Assembly (NCBI GenBank): GCA_022925895.1
Contig: JAKSYS010000196.1
Coordinates: 26,380 to 90,379, forward strand
From: Fragilaria crotonensis
Taxonomy: Eukaryota; Bacillariophyta; Fragilariophyceae; Fragilariales; Fragilariaceae
Direction: 5' to 3'
Length of the DNA stretch: 64,000 nt
The notes beneath the pieces were generated by a model. The model was not told the origin of the DNA and searched no databases. It was given only the letters and a program-made list of their open reading frames with translations. Within the stretch, counting starts at the first letter, position 1. Each line of letters opens with the position of its first letter. Below are positions 22,597 through 33,561 of this stretch, in pieces. A program made the translations under genes and the position numbers.

Positions 22597-23333
22597 TGTG
22601 CCATGATCGACACCACGAGCAGATCCGCTGGTCCCGCATGGGCCATCATTCTGCCGTTTCCTGTTCTCATATGTGACAGCAGTGAAAAGGTAGATCACTC
22701 TGTCAACGGAACGTGCAACTTGGGCTACTACGACCATCCGTATTGTACCATTAGTAGAGGCGGCAGCGTGAAAGGCGAGTGCTTTAGTTACCGCATGGTA
22801 CTCTCGGTAGGCGTACTACAGTACCAGGTACAGTTTCATGACCCATCTTGTGCTTGGTTTATGTGTACTGTGTACGGTACTGCGTTCGCTACAGTACATA
22901 CAGTACTGTAGCAATCATAGCACAGTATACAGTAGTAGTTCTGGTGCTGGTACATCTATATGATACTCAGTACCAGGTACATGCATATGGGAGAGTTTTG
23001 GTTTCCTGGTTCGTATGGTATGATACGGTATGAGGCCCACACTGGTGGGTAGAGATGACGAATGACAGCGACCACAGACAGACCTTTGCATGGGCATCTC
23101 CGCACCAAACGAACAGAAGACAAGCACCACCATAAGCACTCCACATTCTGCCCACTGCATCACTGAGAGGAAGCATTTGTTGCTTTCAATCGCAACCTGA
23201 AACTGTTCCTCTGGCTAGCACATAACACTGAGTCACTGAGAAGTAGTGCTGTGTATTGTTTTTGTGCTGTGCTATCCAAGGAAAGATAGCGTTTTGTGCG
23301 TTGATCCGGCCGTACAGTACACAACACTGGAGA
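22597..23333. other. Divergent intergenic region between SET and uL11 genes
   Basis: Rich in TACAGTAC/GTACTGTA words, the same low-complexity vocabulary seen at 8201-8950 and 25330-25500. It must contain the promoters of two divergently transcribed genes. No defined element could be named. Confidence 0.45.
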
Positions 23334-23777
23334 ATGTCACTTGTTCGCGTTGTGAGGCTTCGAGTTCCTGCTGCGGCAGCCAAGCCTGGTCCTGCAATTG
23401 GTCAAGCGTTGGGTCCTCTGGGTATCAACATGATGGAATTTTGCAAACAATTCAATGAACGAACAGAGCCAGTCTATGAGCGCGAAACTCCCTTGTCGGT
23501 GTCTCTTTCCGCCATGTCCGATCGGACTTTTAAATTCGTTGTCAAGTCTCCTCCAACCTCGTATTTGCTCAAGAAAGCAGCAGGATTGGCCAAGGGGGCA
23601 ACAAGTCCAAGTCCTGGGAAAGCCATTGGATTTGTCACTCCAGAAACAGTCTACGAGATTGCAAAAGTGAAACAACAGGACGATCTCCTGTGGCACTTAC
23701 CTTTGGAGTCGATTGCGAGATCAGTGGTTGGAACTGCGAAAAGCATCGGTATCGCCGTCCAAGAAGCCGAAGAATGA
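23334..23777 (+). CDS. MRPL11: Mitochondrial large-subunit ribosomal protein uL11
   Basis: 147 residues. The ATG at 23334 begins right before the conserved core; the upstream in-frame extension lacks family similarity. The N-terminal domain shows the uL11 signature PGPAIGQALGPLGINMMEFCKQFN, cited here at 23391-23462, and the C-terminal rRNA-binding domain shows SPPTSYLLKKAAG and GTAKSIGIAV near the end. uL11 binds 23S-type rRNA at the GTPase centre. Sequence style (MMEFCKQFN) and the absence of a plastid signal peptide favour the mitochondrial version. The first residues may act as a short presequence. Reading frame intact, no intron. Family confident; organelle assignment inferred. Confidence 0.88.
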   Translation: MSLVRVVRLRVPAAAAKPGPAIGQALGPLGINMMEFCKQFNERTEPVYERETPLSVSLSAMSDRTFKFVVKSPPTSYLLKKAAGLAKGATSPSPGKAIGFVTPETVYEIAKVKQQDDLLWHLPLESIARSVVGTAKSIGIAVQEAEE

Positions 23778-23975
23778 ACGCTTTTTCATTTCGTGATTTC
23801 TTGCGAGTGCAAAGTGCACCTAAAGGACAGTGTGATTATTTCGTCGCTCTACTATAGAAATAAATTAGCTTCAATGCAAGAGGAGAGGGCCTCTCACGCG
23901 ATCATTCCTGGATCCTCATTCTGCTCGATGAAAAGACTTCTTATAAGACTACGCCAACTCTCGCGCTCTCTAGTC

Positions 23976-25192
23976 TTAAGAAAACGATTTGAATGGATTA
24001 GGAATAATGAGAGGGGTGTTGGCCACGTACTGCAAATAGGCAGGATCGTGGCCATACTTCTTGTTGGCAAGTTCCAACGCAGGTGTCAGATTGCCGGACG
24101 CTTGTGCCGTGAACAAGGCCCAAAGGAAGAGTGGTGACAAGAACGCAATTAACATGCGTCTGGCGCCAAAAAGTCTCTGAAGAGGATTTCCAGCCGCCTT
24201 GCCTGCGGTATCAATCAAGGCCGGAGCATTGATCAAAAAGATTCCACTCCATATTGCGAGATTACCAAACCAGTTGGGATGTTGGGACAAGGACCAAACT
24301 CCAACGTTACAGAATTGACCCGGATGTTCTTGTTTGAATGTCCACTTTTGCAGGTCGGCAAGTGTCTCAAAGGCTAATCCAATAGCATAGAGCGCGCATC
24401 CACAGTACGATGTAATTGGCAATCCTGGAGCTAGTGACGTTGTTCCGAGTGTGTGTGGCAGCGATGCTACAAGACCCCAAAGGAATGAAAAAACCCAGAA
24501 ACTAGCTGTTGTGTCAAGACGATGCGTGATGTTAGTATTTATGAGCAACATAAATGGAACAATATATAATCTTTGTTGCAAAAGGAACTCACTTGCACCG
24601 CTCGTAGTTGAAAGCAGCTCGTCTAGACGAGCATCGTGTCCAGTCTTTAAGACTCTGAAGAAGAGGAAACCAGCCAGCTTGGTCCCCCCATACTGTAACC
24701 AAGGCAGACGATAATTTAATCCTTGCAGAAGCTAAAATTCCTCTCGAGGATTTAGTGATAAAGGGGAGAATTCCAGCCGCCGCAAACGCACCAGTTCCAA
24801 TCAAGTCTAGATGTAGATGAGACTTGGTCAAAAAGGGAAATGAGCCAACCGACTGCGTTGCACCCTGCAAACATGAGGGATGACTGGACGAAGGGTCCAT
24901 TGACAAAGTCAGTGATTGGGACCATAGCATGAAGCTTCGTACTACTACTTGCAGACTGCATCACAGATGATCGCGAGGAACCACCGCGAAAGGCAAGGGG
25001 TTTCATCGATGCAGTTGGCGTCGCTTTGTAAGAGGCAGCGACAGCAAAAGCGCTAGCACATGAACAAGTATGAGTGAAAGGAAGCCCTGGAAATGGGGAA
25101 CACGTTGCGAGTATCAGAACAACCAGGATTAATTGCAACCAGGTGTGAGTCAGTCCTCGCGCCTGCGCTGCTCGATTGCGATGAGTATGCAT
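23976..25192 (-). CDS. Plastid-targeted DUF1295 (steroid-reductase-like) membrane protein
   Basis: Two exons (25192-24593, 24505-23976) with a GTGAGT...ACAACAG intron at 24506-24592. The N-terminus is a signal peptide (LILVVLILATCSPF) followed by the CASAFAVAAS segment, a match to the ASAF motif needed for import into diatom plastids, then a Ser/Thr-rich transit region. The mature part is a multi-span DUF1295 protein: HLDLIGTGAF near its start, a GFLFF-VLKTGHDARLD loop and the diagnostic SQHPNWFGN motif near the C-terminus. DUF1295 proteins resemble steroid 5-alpha-reductases; the substrate is unknown. The frame is broken twice in exon 1, at the A5 run 24830-24834 and the C6 run 24684-24689. 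Removing one base from each restores a clean family match, so these look like sequence errors. Confidence 0.82.
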
Positions 25193-25499
25193 TTAATATA
25201 TGATTGTGTTCTAATGCTTTCTATAGAAAGAAGTCTGTCGTAGCTGTTGTCGTGGTCGAAGTTCGAATTTTGCGGCTGTTTCCGCTTGTGCGATGTGCGA
25301 TCCGCCATCCGCCTTGGCTATTTACGCGTACATACAAGTGTACGACGTACTCATGCTGACCTACTGCAATGTATGAAATCCACAGTCCTACGATACCGGT
25401 ACAGGTACTTGTATCCGGGAGCACGGGAGACCCGAGACCCGAGTACAAGAAACTACAGTGTACGACTGTACTGCAGTACTATTACTGCACACCTCGCAT
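25193..25499. other. Intergenic before the Harbinger element
   Basis: Holds the promoter side of the DUF1295 gene. Contains GTACTG/CAGTACT-rich low complexity (about 25330-25495) and no gene. Confidence 0.4.
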
Positions 25500-25646
25500 A
25501 CTGGAGCGATCCTAAAACCCAAGAAAACACAAATCACATTTTGTATGTGGATCACGACACATGCATTTTCCATGTGAAGACCATGTGATTGTTAACGTTT
25601 CTTTTGTGATTTGTGTTCCTTTTTTGTGATTTGCGTCATATTTTAG

Positions 25647-26972
25647 ATGGTCTTCCTAAAAGCACAAATCACATTAAATGAGATTTGTGTTTTGGCGGCA
25701 TTGGTGTCAATGCCCATAATTCCAATTTTATTACAGTCCAAATTGGTCCAACGTATCAGGACGATGGTATCTTCGGACTTCATGCTCTTTTGCTTTATGT
25801 ACAGGCTTTCCCAGAAGCGCAAATGGCAGTTGAATTCTGAACGCAGATGTCATTCAAGATATCGGAAATCCTTTTACAAGCAGCTTTCTGAGTATGAACG
25901 TCGTATCCGACGGCGTTACATTCCTCGACCATCACTCCAACTGCCCTTAGCGAGTGCGTGGCGAAGACTATACGATGCCAAACAGGATCAAGCATTGATA
26001 ACACTCACGGGGGTTGACTTCGACACGTTTGATTGGTTAGTGGCCAGGTTCAATCGGTACTACGATTCGCATTCGCCTTTTGTGGACTCAGAATATGGTC
26101 TGATTGTTCCGATGGCGAGACATAAGGGTCGTCCGCGACATTGCTCTGGCACAGCTATTCTTGGGCTGTGCCTGGCATGGACAAGGACCCGAGGATCATG
26201 CATGGTCCTTCAGATGATCTTTGGCATGACGGCAAATTCCGTAAGCATGTACCTTCGCTTCGGTCGTCGGATTCTGATTGCAGTTCTCAAGAAAGAACCA
26301 GATGCTCGAATCCAAGTGCCGGATGCTGAAACAATACGGCATTACCAGCGACTTGTAACAAACAGACATCCAATCTTGGATGGAGTCTGGTGTACTATGG
26401 ACGGGCTTAAGTTGACATTGCAACGAGCCCCAAAAGTTGATGTGGAAAACAACTTTTTCAACGGTTGGAAGCACGACCATTATGTTGGGGCGGTCATTGT
26501 TTTTTGTCCCGATGGGACAATCCCCATCGTATGTTTTAATGTTCCAGGCAGTGTACACGATAGTCTCATTGCCGATTGGGGCAGTGTTTATGACAAGCTT
26601 GAAGATGTCTGGGAAAGGTGCGGTGGAAAGTGTACAGTCGATTCCGCGTTCTCAGCACGGAACGAATACCTTATTAGATCCGCACAAACTGTCATTGAAG
26701 GTGACACAAGGGAGTTTGCCTTCAACTTGGAACTGAATAGAGAAGCTACGTCAATGCGCCAATCAGCTGAATGGGGAATGCGTGCCTTTCAGGCATCATT
26801 CCCACGCTTGCAAGACCGATTCATCTTCGAACAAAATGGTGAGCGACGTCTCATTGTCAAAATGTGTTTGCTTCTTTATAATCTCCGAGCACGACGAATC
26901 GGAATCAACCAAATTCGCTCGGTTTATTTGCATTCCCTTGAACATACGAATGTACAACAACTTTTCAGGTGA
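25647..26972 (+). CDS. PIF/Harbinger DDE transposase
   Basis: 441 residues in one open frame starting at ATG 25647. The C-terminal two thirds match the DDE_Tnp_4 family of Harbinger nucleases: first catalytic Asp in GVWCTMDGLKL (about residue 253), a NNFFNGWKHDHYV block, the second Asp in NVPGSVHDSLIADWG (about 310), and the likely catalytic Glu in SMRQSAEWGMRAFQ near 375. The N-terminal part is basic (RRIRRRYIPRP) and may bind DNA. It is likely active or recently active because the ORF is unbroken and lies within an element with clean ends. It should act in the nucleus, normally with the Myb/SANT-type partner, which is damaged in this copy. Confidence 0.88.
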   Translation: MVFLKAQITLNEICVLAALVSMPIIPILLQSKLVQRIRTMVSSDFMLFCFMYRLSQKRKWQLNSERRCHSRYRKSFYKQLSEYERRIRRRYIPRPSLQLPLASAWRRLYDAKQDQALITLTGVDFDTFDWLVARFNRYYDSHSPFVDSEYGLIVPMARHKGRPRHCSGTAILGLCLAWTRTRGSCMVLQMIFGMTANSVSMYLRFGRRILIAVLKKEPDARIQVPDAETIRHYQRLVTNRHPILDGVWCTMDGLKLTLQRAPKVDVENNFFNGWKHDHYVGAVIVFCPDGTIPIVCFNVPGSVHDSLIADWGSVYDKLEDVWERCGGKCTVDSAFSARNEYLIRSAQTVIEGDTREFAFNLELNREATSMRQSAEWGMRAFQASFPRLQDRFIFEQNGERRLIVKMCLLLYNLRARRIGINQIRSVYLHSLEHTNVQQLFR

Positions 26973-27108
26973 CGAGTACATTCCAGGCCATAGACTTAGT
27001 ACATGTTACTAGTAGAAGTATGCAGTTGTATTCGTCCTACTATTCGTCCTTTCCCTAATTTACTAATTTACTACTAACCAATGTTCCTAACTCGTGATGA
27101 AGCCGTTG

Positions 27109-29297
27109 TTACTTTGTGATGTTGTCCTTGTTCTCGTCTCGTTGTCCTGAAAGAGATTCTGCTAAAGCCTTACGGCGCCATTTTTGAACTTCTTCATCGT
27201 CATCATCTTCTTCGAAATCGTCCCAATCCGGTTTGTGTTCCAGGAGCCTTGCCATGAATGATTGTGTGTCCGGCAGAGCCGACAAAGGCAATGACTCACG
27301 CAAGTCGGCGACGCCGTCGTCGTCATCGTCGTCGTCATCATCGTCGTCGTCTTCTTGATGGGTGTCACCGCTAGTAGTACTGGCGGTGTTGTACTTTCCT
27401 TTTGTCGTCGTCGTTTGCCTACTGCCAACAACGATGACATTGTCATCTTCGTTCTTCTTGTTCTTCATCTTCGTCATTCTTGTCTTAACGACGACGACGT
27501 CGTCGTTACCATCGTCGTCGATAACGTCGTCGTCGTCTTCGTCGTCGTCGTCATCGTAACGGCTATGCTTACGATAACGGCTTCGCTGCCCTACTAGCTT
27601 GTCATCTTCGTTCTTGTTCTTCATCTTCGTCATTCTCGTTTTAACAACGACGACGTCGTCGTTACCATCGTCGTCGATAACGTCGTCGTCGTCGTCGTCG
27701 TCGTCATCGTAACGGCTATGCTGCCCTTCTTGTTGCTCCTTGTCACCGCCGAAGTCATGATGCTTACGATAACGGCTTCGCTGCCCTACTAGCTTGTCAT
27801 CTTCGTTCTTGTTCTTCATTTTCGTCATTCTTGTCTTAACGACGACGACGTCGTCGTTACCATCGTCGTCGATAACGCCGTCGTCGTCGTCGCTGCATCG
27901 TAACGGCTATGCTGCCTTCTTGTTGCTCCTTGTCACCGCCGAAGTCATGATGCTTACGATAACGGCTTCGCTGCCCTACTAGCTTGTCATCTTCGTTCTT
28001 GTTCTTCATTTTCGTCATTCTTGTCTTAACGACGACACGCCGTCGTTACCATCGATCGTCGATAACGCCGTCGTCGTCGTCATCATCATAACGGCTATGC
28101 TGCCCTTGCTCCTTTTCGCTACTAGTACTCCTAATATGATTAGGGTTTATTTCCTGCTGGTCCTGTTCATCGTCGTGATTAGAAATCATTTGAATCAAAA
28201 AAGACAGCAGCACTTGATGACATTACTTACCATTCGGTGATGATGAGTAGTATGCTGCTGGGACAGCATACTCATCATCATCATGTTCATCATACGAAAC
28301 TCCTGTCTCCGCATGTCCATTTCATCTTTCCGGGCACGTTCCGCTGCTTCACGATCTTCGCGTCTGGTGCGCATTTCGAGCTCACGTTCGCGGAGCATGA
28401 AATGCATCATGTCCTTGAAGGTCATGTCGTCGTCGGGGGTGTCGTCGCTGTCACGCCGATTCTTCCTCTTCTTTGAACCAGTCTGGGCAATCTTCGAAGA
28501 CAAAAGAACCTGTCGGTGCACCGCTCCGCTACCTGAACTACTACTCCTGTTAGTACTAGTAAGTGATGATGACGCAGTAGAGGCCGTACGAACTACACTT
28601 CCTCCACTCCCCCGCCCGCCATGTTGTGCCTAAGGAAAGATGAACAAGAGGCAGGTTAGTAGTATTTGCTGGAGAAACGAACACAAGCAAGCAAAGCAAG
28701 AACAACTTCACGTAGAAAATTACCTCCAGCTGCCTTTGCTCCTCTACCTGCTGGTGTTGCGCTACTTCAATCTCGGGACGATGCTCTTGTGCAATTTCCG
28801 GTGCAACTTCAATATCGGGACGTCGCTGCTGTTGTGCAACTGCTGGTGGTTCTGCGATCTCAGGATGATGACGACGGTTCTCGTCTGCTAGTACGTCAGG
28901 ATTGTTGTCATTCAGGACGACAGCAACATGTTCATTGCCTTCACCTTCTTGATTGCCTCGTGGTCGTTGGTCTTCCTCTATATGGTCCTCCTCCAGTTCT
29001 TCGTCATCGGAACCTCCTCCCTCTGATTCTTCTGCTTTTTTGGTGATTTCTTCGTAAGCTTTCTTAGCACGAAGGACATCCTCTGCAGGAATGTCTGGGT
29101 CTCCAGTTGAATGACGAGCCTTGTAGAGCATAGTAAACTTTTGCTTGAGGCTCTCTTTGGTGCGACCTCCGGGAAATGGGACTCATGTTCTGCCAAGACA
29201 CGATCCCATTCATAGGGTCCAATCGGAAGGAACCTCTCAATAGCACTGAGGAGGACATCCACCTCTTAAATGGTGAAACCAATGCCCTTTTTGGCAT
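27109..29297 (-). pseudogene. DUF6818-like partner gene of the Harbinger element (broken)
   Basis: Minus-strand gene with three exons: 29297-28724, 28629-28231 and 28162-27109, with GT..AG introns of 94 and 68 bp. Exon 1 encodes a Myb/SANT-like DUF6818 domain: EVDVLLSAIERFLPIG, YEWDRVLAEHESHFP, then KQKFTMLYKARHSTGDP and DIPAEDVLRAKK. Exon 2 has a Ser-rich linker and a long charged helix (RERELEMRTRREDREAAER). Exon 3 is acidic and built of tandem repeats, ending DWDDFEEDDDDEEVQKW. The gene is broken by a frameshift near 29285, an in-frame TAA at 29276-29278, a frameshift at 29171-29173, and frame changes in the repeats. In active elements such a protein would help the transposase reach DNA; here this is inferred from element structure. 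Confidence 0.65.
27470..28110 (-). repeat. Four imperfect tandem units (150-190 bp) in exon 3
   Basis: The word GTAACGGCTATGCT recurs at about 27556, 27709, 27899 and, as CATAACGGCTATGCT, about 28086. Each unit codes, on the minus strand, for an Asp-rich run followed by a Lys-rich run (TRMTKMKNK) and SRYRKHHDF. Unit lengths differ, and one two-base insertion near 28050 shifts the frame. Confidence 0.85.
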
Positions 29298-29675
29298 GGT
29301 GGTTATCACCAAGTTTGAGGAGGGAAACGGAGGGAAATGGAGGGAGACGAACTGGATTGAAGGCGGGAGATTTGTGCAACAAGTACGTTGCAGCTGTAGA
29401 AATCGTCTGTAGAATTTATGCAGGTATGTTTTCATCGTAGAAAACGTCCGTGGAATTTGTGAAACTACATTTGTGTTGCACAAAGTTTTATTCGAGGGCA
29501 AAATGGGCTCGAACAAGATTTGTGATTTGTGCAGGGGTTTTTAGGGCTTATAACCAGATATTTGCTTGTGGGTTGCACATTTTTGGCGCGCTACCGTTAC
29601 AAAACGGACGAGATTTGTGTAATTGTCAGTTGAAAATGTGATTTGTGTTTTTCTGGGTTTTAGGATCGCTCCACT

Positions 29676-31250
29676 TTCTATTTCGAGTATCATAAATGTA
29701 CCTGGAGTGCTCGTATTCGGAATTGTGTATGAGAGTTCATGATGGATGTGTTGCGGTACAATGTACCGTACTCTCTTCCATTGTTTCACACGTCGTTACC
29801 GGGATAACAGACAACACTATTTTTGGGAGATTTCCAGCAAAAACATCTAATATCTTTCCGTTTTGCAATAACAGACAACACTATTTTTGGGAGATTTCAG
29901 CAAAAACATCTAATATCTTTCCGTTTTGCAATAACACCTATGAATATGACCGTACTTGTACAATCCAGCTAAACCTGTTTTGTTATGTCACTCACATTGA
30001 CTGAATGTAACAATAACGCCGTTCAAGGTTTTGTACTGTATAAAGTATAAATACAATAACACAGGTTATTGATGGTAAAACCGTTTGTAGCCGGCAGCGC
30101 TATTGCTACATGACAACTTGGTATCGCAGGTGCCTTCAAAAATGATGAATTGATTATCAATGCCATGGCTTTGCAATCGATGGTTTCATCACAAACTTCT
30201 CTGCACTCCTATATTACAAGAATCTAGTATAGTCACGTGCATTGAAGGCATGATGCATTCTTCACAGTGGTCATCATTCTTGGAATGGGTGCTGCTTCAA
30301 AGTGAATATTCAAAAGCATGAAGCACTTCCAATGATATCACCATGTTGCATGTCATACATGCCCGCAGTGTTCCAAAGGATTTTTGGCGTACTGTACCGT
30401 ACATTGTAACACAAGAAATTGTCAGCATTCTATCGCCAAAAGTTAGCAGCCATGTTGACGAGAACACAATTACAGCCAGAACAGAATACCTATAACCAGC
30501 ACTGCACTGAGATGAAGCTCTCTGAACTAAAAAATATCCTTCCTTTCACAAAGACCTGTCCAGGATTTCCTGGTTTTGCAGAACAAAGCCCAGTACTATG
30601 CGGTTCAATACAAAATGATCTAACCTGAATGTGTTGCAGACATTCCTTCATTGTATTCCTGGCCTTCACAATCATGTTGTCCAGTCAATAAGCGCGATAT
30701 TTCTTCCAATGACGCCAATCAACAGCACATGGCTGTCACGGATCACAGGTATGGTTGGTGACAATTCTTTTTCCAAAAACATACCACTGCATCATCATCT
30801 CGCAACCAAAATCTGAAAAATACGATTGATGTGTTCTTTGCAAACATATTGGTGAAAGGATTGCTCTTGCTGCGCTTAAATTTCTGTCATTTCTTCACAA
30901 AAAAGAAGGCAGCAGTCACTACCAGCTGTCTGAATGCAAAGTCCGAGTCATCCCCATCACAAATCATAGTACTTTGTGTCACCTTTCAAGCATGTTGTGG
31001 TGTCATGCTAACCGGGTCATCATCTGCTTACCATTTCAGTCAAAGAGGAAGAAAGGGTCAATTCTTTCAACAGCACTGTTGCTGATGAATGGACTCTCAA
31101 ATTTGTTCAGCCTGAAGGTATAATCATGTAATGGCGGTGTGGTTGCATGCTGTAACCTTTTTCCTAGCTAGTGAGATATTGATACTAGGAGATCACGATT
31201 TGGAGAAGACAATGTGTGCCACCATCAATCTTTCAGTGTTTGAGAAAATA
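29676..31250. other. Gene-poor stretch right of the Harbinger element
   Basis: Short frames on both strands, none matching a family I know. A tandem 64-bp duplication occurs at 29804-29930. The composition is AT-rich and may be old repeat sequence. Confidence 0.4.
29804..29930. repeat. Tandem duplication, two units of 64 and 63 bp
   Basis: Units start with ATAACAGACAACACTATTTT at 29804 and 29868. They are identical apart from one missing C in the second copy, so the duplication is recent. Confidence 0.9.
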
Positions 31251-31251
31251 G

Positions 31252-31895
31252 CTAGTTAAGTCCGTTAATTTCTTGGTGAACATACAATGGCCGGCAACTT
31301 GCTCCTCCAAATCGCATTGGTCCTAATAGAATTTCTTGCATTGTGTTTCTATTGAAACCACACCGGCCGGTACAATGATTGAAACTGCCTTGCACTGGAT
31401 GGGTTGAGACCTCCAAGTTATGAGCAGTGATGATGCAGCAGATTAAATAGATCTGAAGCATTATTCTTTCCTCAGGACCAATGGTTGTAGTCGTTGATCA
31501 CAAGTTTGATGCCGACGTTTGTTGCACCTGCCTGTCCTAGCAATTCTTGATTGCCAGGTGTGCATGACAGTCATTGTGGAAGCTTGAATTGGAGCCATCC
31601 TGCGTCCAAGGCGCTGTCTTTTTTTGCTGAGTAGAATATCATCATCCACCAAAGCTTAACTTCTTTTTCTTGGCATTCAATTACCATCCCAAGCAATGAT
31701 GGTAACCACAAACTCCAGCATGATGTTCAAGGTCACCCGTTCTTGCAAGTGCTTAGGAAATAGATGGTACACCCATGATGTATTCTCCTTCTGACAAGGC
31801 AATATCCTTGGATCCCTTACAGGCGCATAAATGATCTGCATTGTCCATTGCCATGAGCCCATTCTGTGCGTGAGATGCTTTTGACTGCCATCCAA
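31252..31895 (-). pseudogene. LINE reverse transcriptase fragment, third copy
   Basis: Minus strand: the segment reading CGFNRNTMQEILLGP with FGGAS aligns with CGFNRNTKTEVLYGP...LGGAD of the copy at 653-4143 and with the corresponding region of the 32022-41306 element. Further upstream frames (31461-31895) are open but too diverged to name. It is a decayed piece of the same broad LINE family, lying just left of the full-length insertion. Confidence 0.6.
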
Positions 31896-32004
31896 AAGAC
31901 TACACTAGATTTTTGAGCTGTGGCCTAGTTAGCTAGCCTTACCTTCCCACATGATCATTCTGATATCTTGCTCATCTGCCTTGTAGAATTGTCCCACCAT
32001 GACA

Positions 32005-32021
32005 TATCTTGCATAAGGAAT
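32005..32021. repeat. Left 17-bp target-site duplication of LINE copy 2
   Basis: TATCTTGCATAAGGAAT, repeated exactly at 41307-41323 in the same orientation. Brackets the 9.3-kb element. Confidence 0.85.
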
Positions 32022-32152
32022 AAATAAATAAATATAAACTAATTATTGGGTTAGCACCGTCTCCAACCTTTGTCAAGATTGAAGTGTGTACCCCGGAGTG
32101 GCGTCACTGTACTAGTACAGTGTCGCGGCCCCTTTACTAAAATGTTCCACGA

Positions 32153-33560
32153 TTATAGTCTCTTGAAGAATTCCGTAATCGCAGTTTGGGTTTTACCGTC
32201 GTGTTCGTACCGTGCTCGAGCGTTTCGCATGTACAGTAACCACCTCCTCCTTACTGAATGACTTGCACGAAGTAAATCTCCCAGTGGACGTTCACAGAAA
32301 TGTCGGTCGCCCGCGCTTACGAGTTCAGGATGGTTGTGAAGATGAGTGATCTCAAATAATTCTGGACAACGCAATCCTCGCATACCCTGCGAGTCATGGC
32401 CATGTAGTTTTTGGTTCCGTGCTTTCCACATCGACATACTGAATTCGTGGGTTGCTCGAATGATTTTCCGCATAGTCTGGAGACCCTTTGCCTGGATTAT
32501 TTCCTCCGTATCACCTGCTGGTAGGGATGCTAGGTATCGCCACTCGACTGTGAAGAACCTCGCATGGCTGCAGACCATCCAATCCGTGACTGTTGTGCCA
32601 CCGCCTTCACGATCGAAGATTGATGGAGACTCGGATACTCCGTCATATCCAAATGCTGGTCCTTGTTTTCCAGCCAGTTTAACAACATATGCTTGAGCGC
32701 CTTGACGGGTGGGAGCAGACTCGCAGTGTCTATCGCTCGTCTAAACAGACCAAGGGCTGTCTCTCGTCCTGGATTTTCAATACATTGGAGAACGTGGTCG
32801 TCATCTTCCTCCACCCGAAAACAGCATGGACACAATCTCATGGTTGGGTCTTTATCTTCGCCACTTGGTACCTCCGTAGTCCAGTGTGTCTCTGGTTGTT
32901 CATGAACTTGACTTGTGCAGTGTGCTTAGATGGGGTCAGCGACCGGCAGAACTGGCTCAGTAGTTGAATATCAATCGTATTCCACTCGTCGTCGGTCCAC
33001 TTGTGACGAGCTTGTAAATGTTGACGCAAATGATAGCCGTTGATGTGGAAGCGGATACACTCCTCCACCTGTCCTACTTGCTGAATGCCTTGAATCCAAA
33101 TGGAGACTCTCGACTCTGGAATATGGACCGTGATTTCTCTGGACTGTCGTCTTGTGGTACCATTGCGATATTCGGTAGCTAGTTCGTCCGCGCGGTTGTT
33201 TCGGATGACATCCTTGCTTGGATTTTTGTACTTTGATGACCTTTTACCCATGTTGGTAGAAGCTGAGAGCGTAGAGAAGTTCGATACGATCTTATCTGGG
33301 CAAGGAGATCTGAGTTTGTGGGTTGTTTCCACCTGGGCTTATGGGCTGAAGTATGCTTCTCGACGTTCGAAATTGCTGCTTTACTGTCACACACCCACCG
33401 TAGCTTCCCCTGAATCTTTGTGCCCCACTGGTGAACGAGCAACGACAGTAACAGGAGTGGAGCAGCCAATCCAGCAATCTCGCATCGAGTCGAATTAGCA
33501 ACATCTCTGGGCCCGTCGACTGGTCCCGATCCTTCGTACAGGATGATATTCTCTGAAGTG
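32153..33560 (-). pseudogene. LINE copy 2: RNase H and Cys/His C-terminal region
   Basis: RNase H starts near 33590 (ASDGGLKDARVHSGGHFGW) and runs through GKLRWVCDSKAAI, LPTWVKGHQSTK and NRADELATEYR at about 33195, giving the expected Asp-Glu-Asp pattern in broken frames. A CPCCFRVEEDDDHVLQC zinc-knuckle follows near 32835-32785. The last block (32578-32153) ends with ARYEHDGKTQTAITEFF. Equivalent blocks occur in copy 1 in the same order. Confidence 0.75.
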
Positions 33561-33561
33561 C

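Larger units (their letters stand above)
25503..29672. mobile_element. Complete 4.17-kb PIF/Harbinger DNA transposon
   Basis: The ends are inverted repeats of about 40 bp starting GGAGCGATCCTAAAACCC, with a one-base gap near position 20, and the trinucleotide ACT lies just outside both ends (25500-25502, 29673-29675). A 3-bp TSD is typical of PIF/Harbinger. Subterminal regions carry many copies of GATTTGTG/CACAAATC (25540-25700, 29500-29650), likely transposase-binding repeats. It carries a DDE transposase on the plus strand and a second, broken gene on the minus strand, converging in the middle. Confidence 0.88.

Noticed and set aside
27355-27982. Plus-strand Ser/Val-rich frames opposite the Harbinger partner gene
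   Set aside because: Antisense shadows of the Asp/Lys-coding tandem repeats.
29064-29516. 150-codon minus-strand frame as the partner gene N-terminus
   Set aside because: Only a few residues at its start agree with the DUF6818 frame; the rest is out of frame with the conserved domain.
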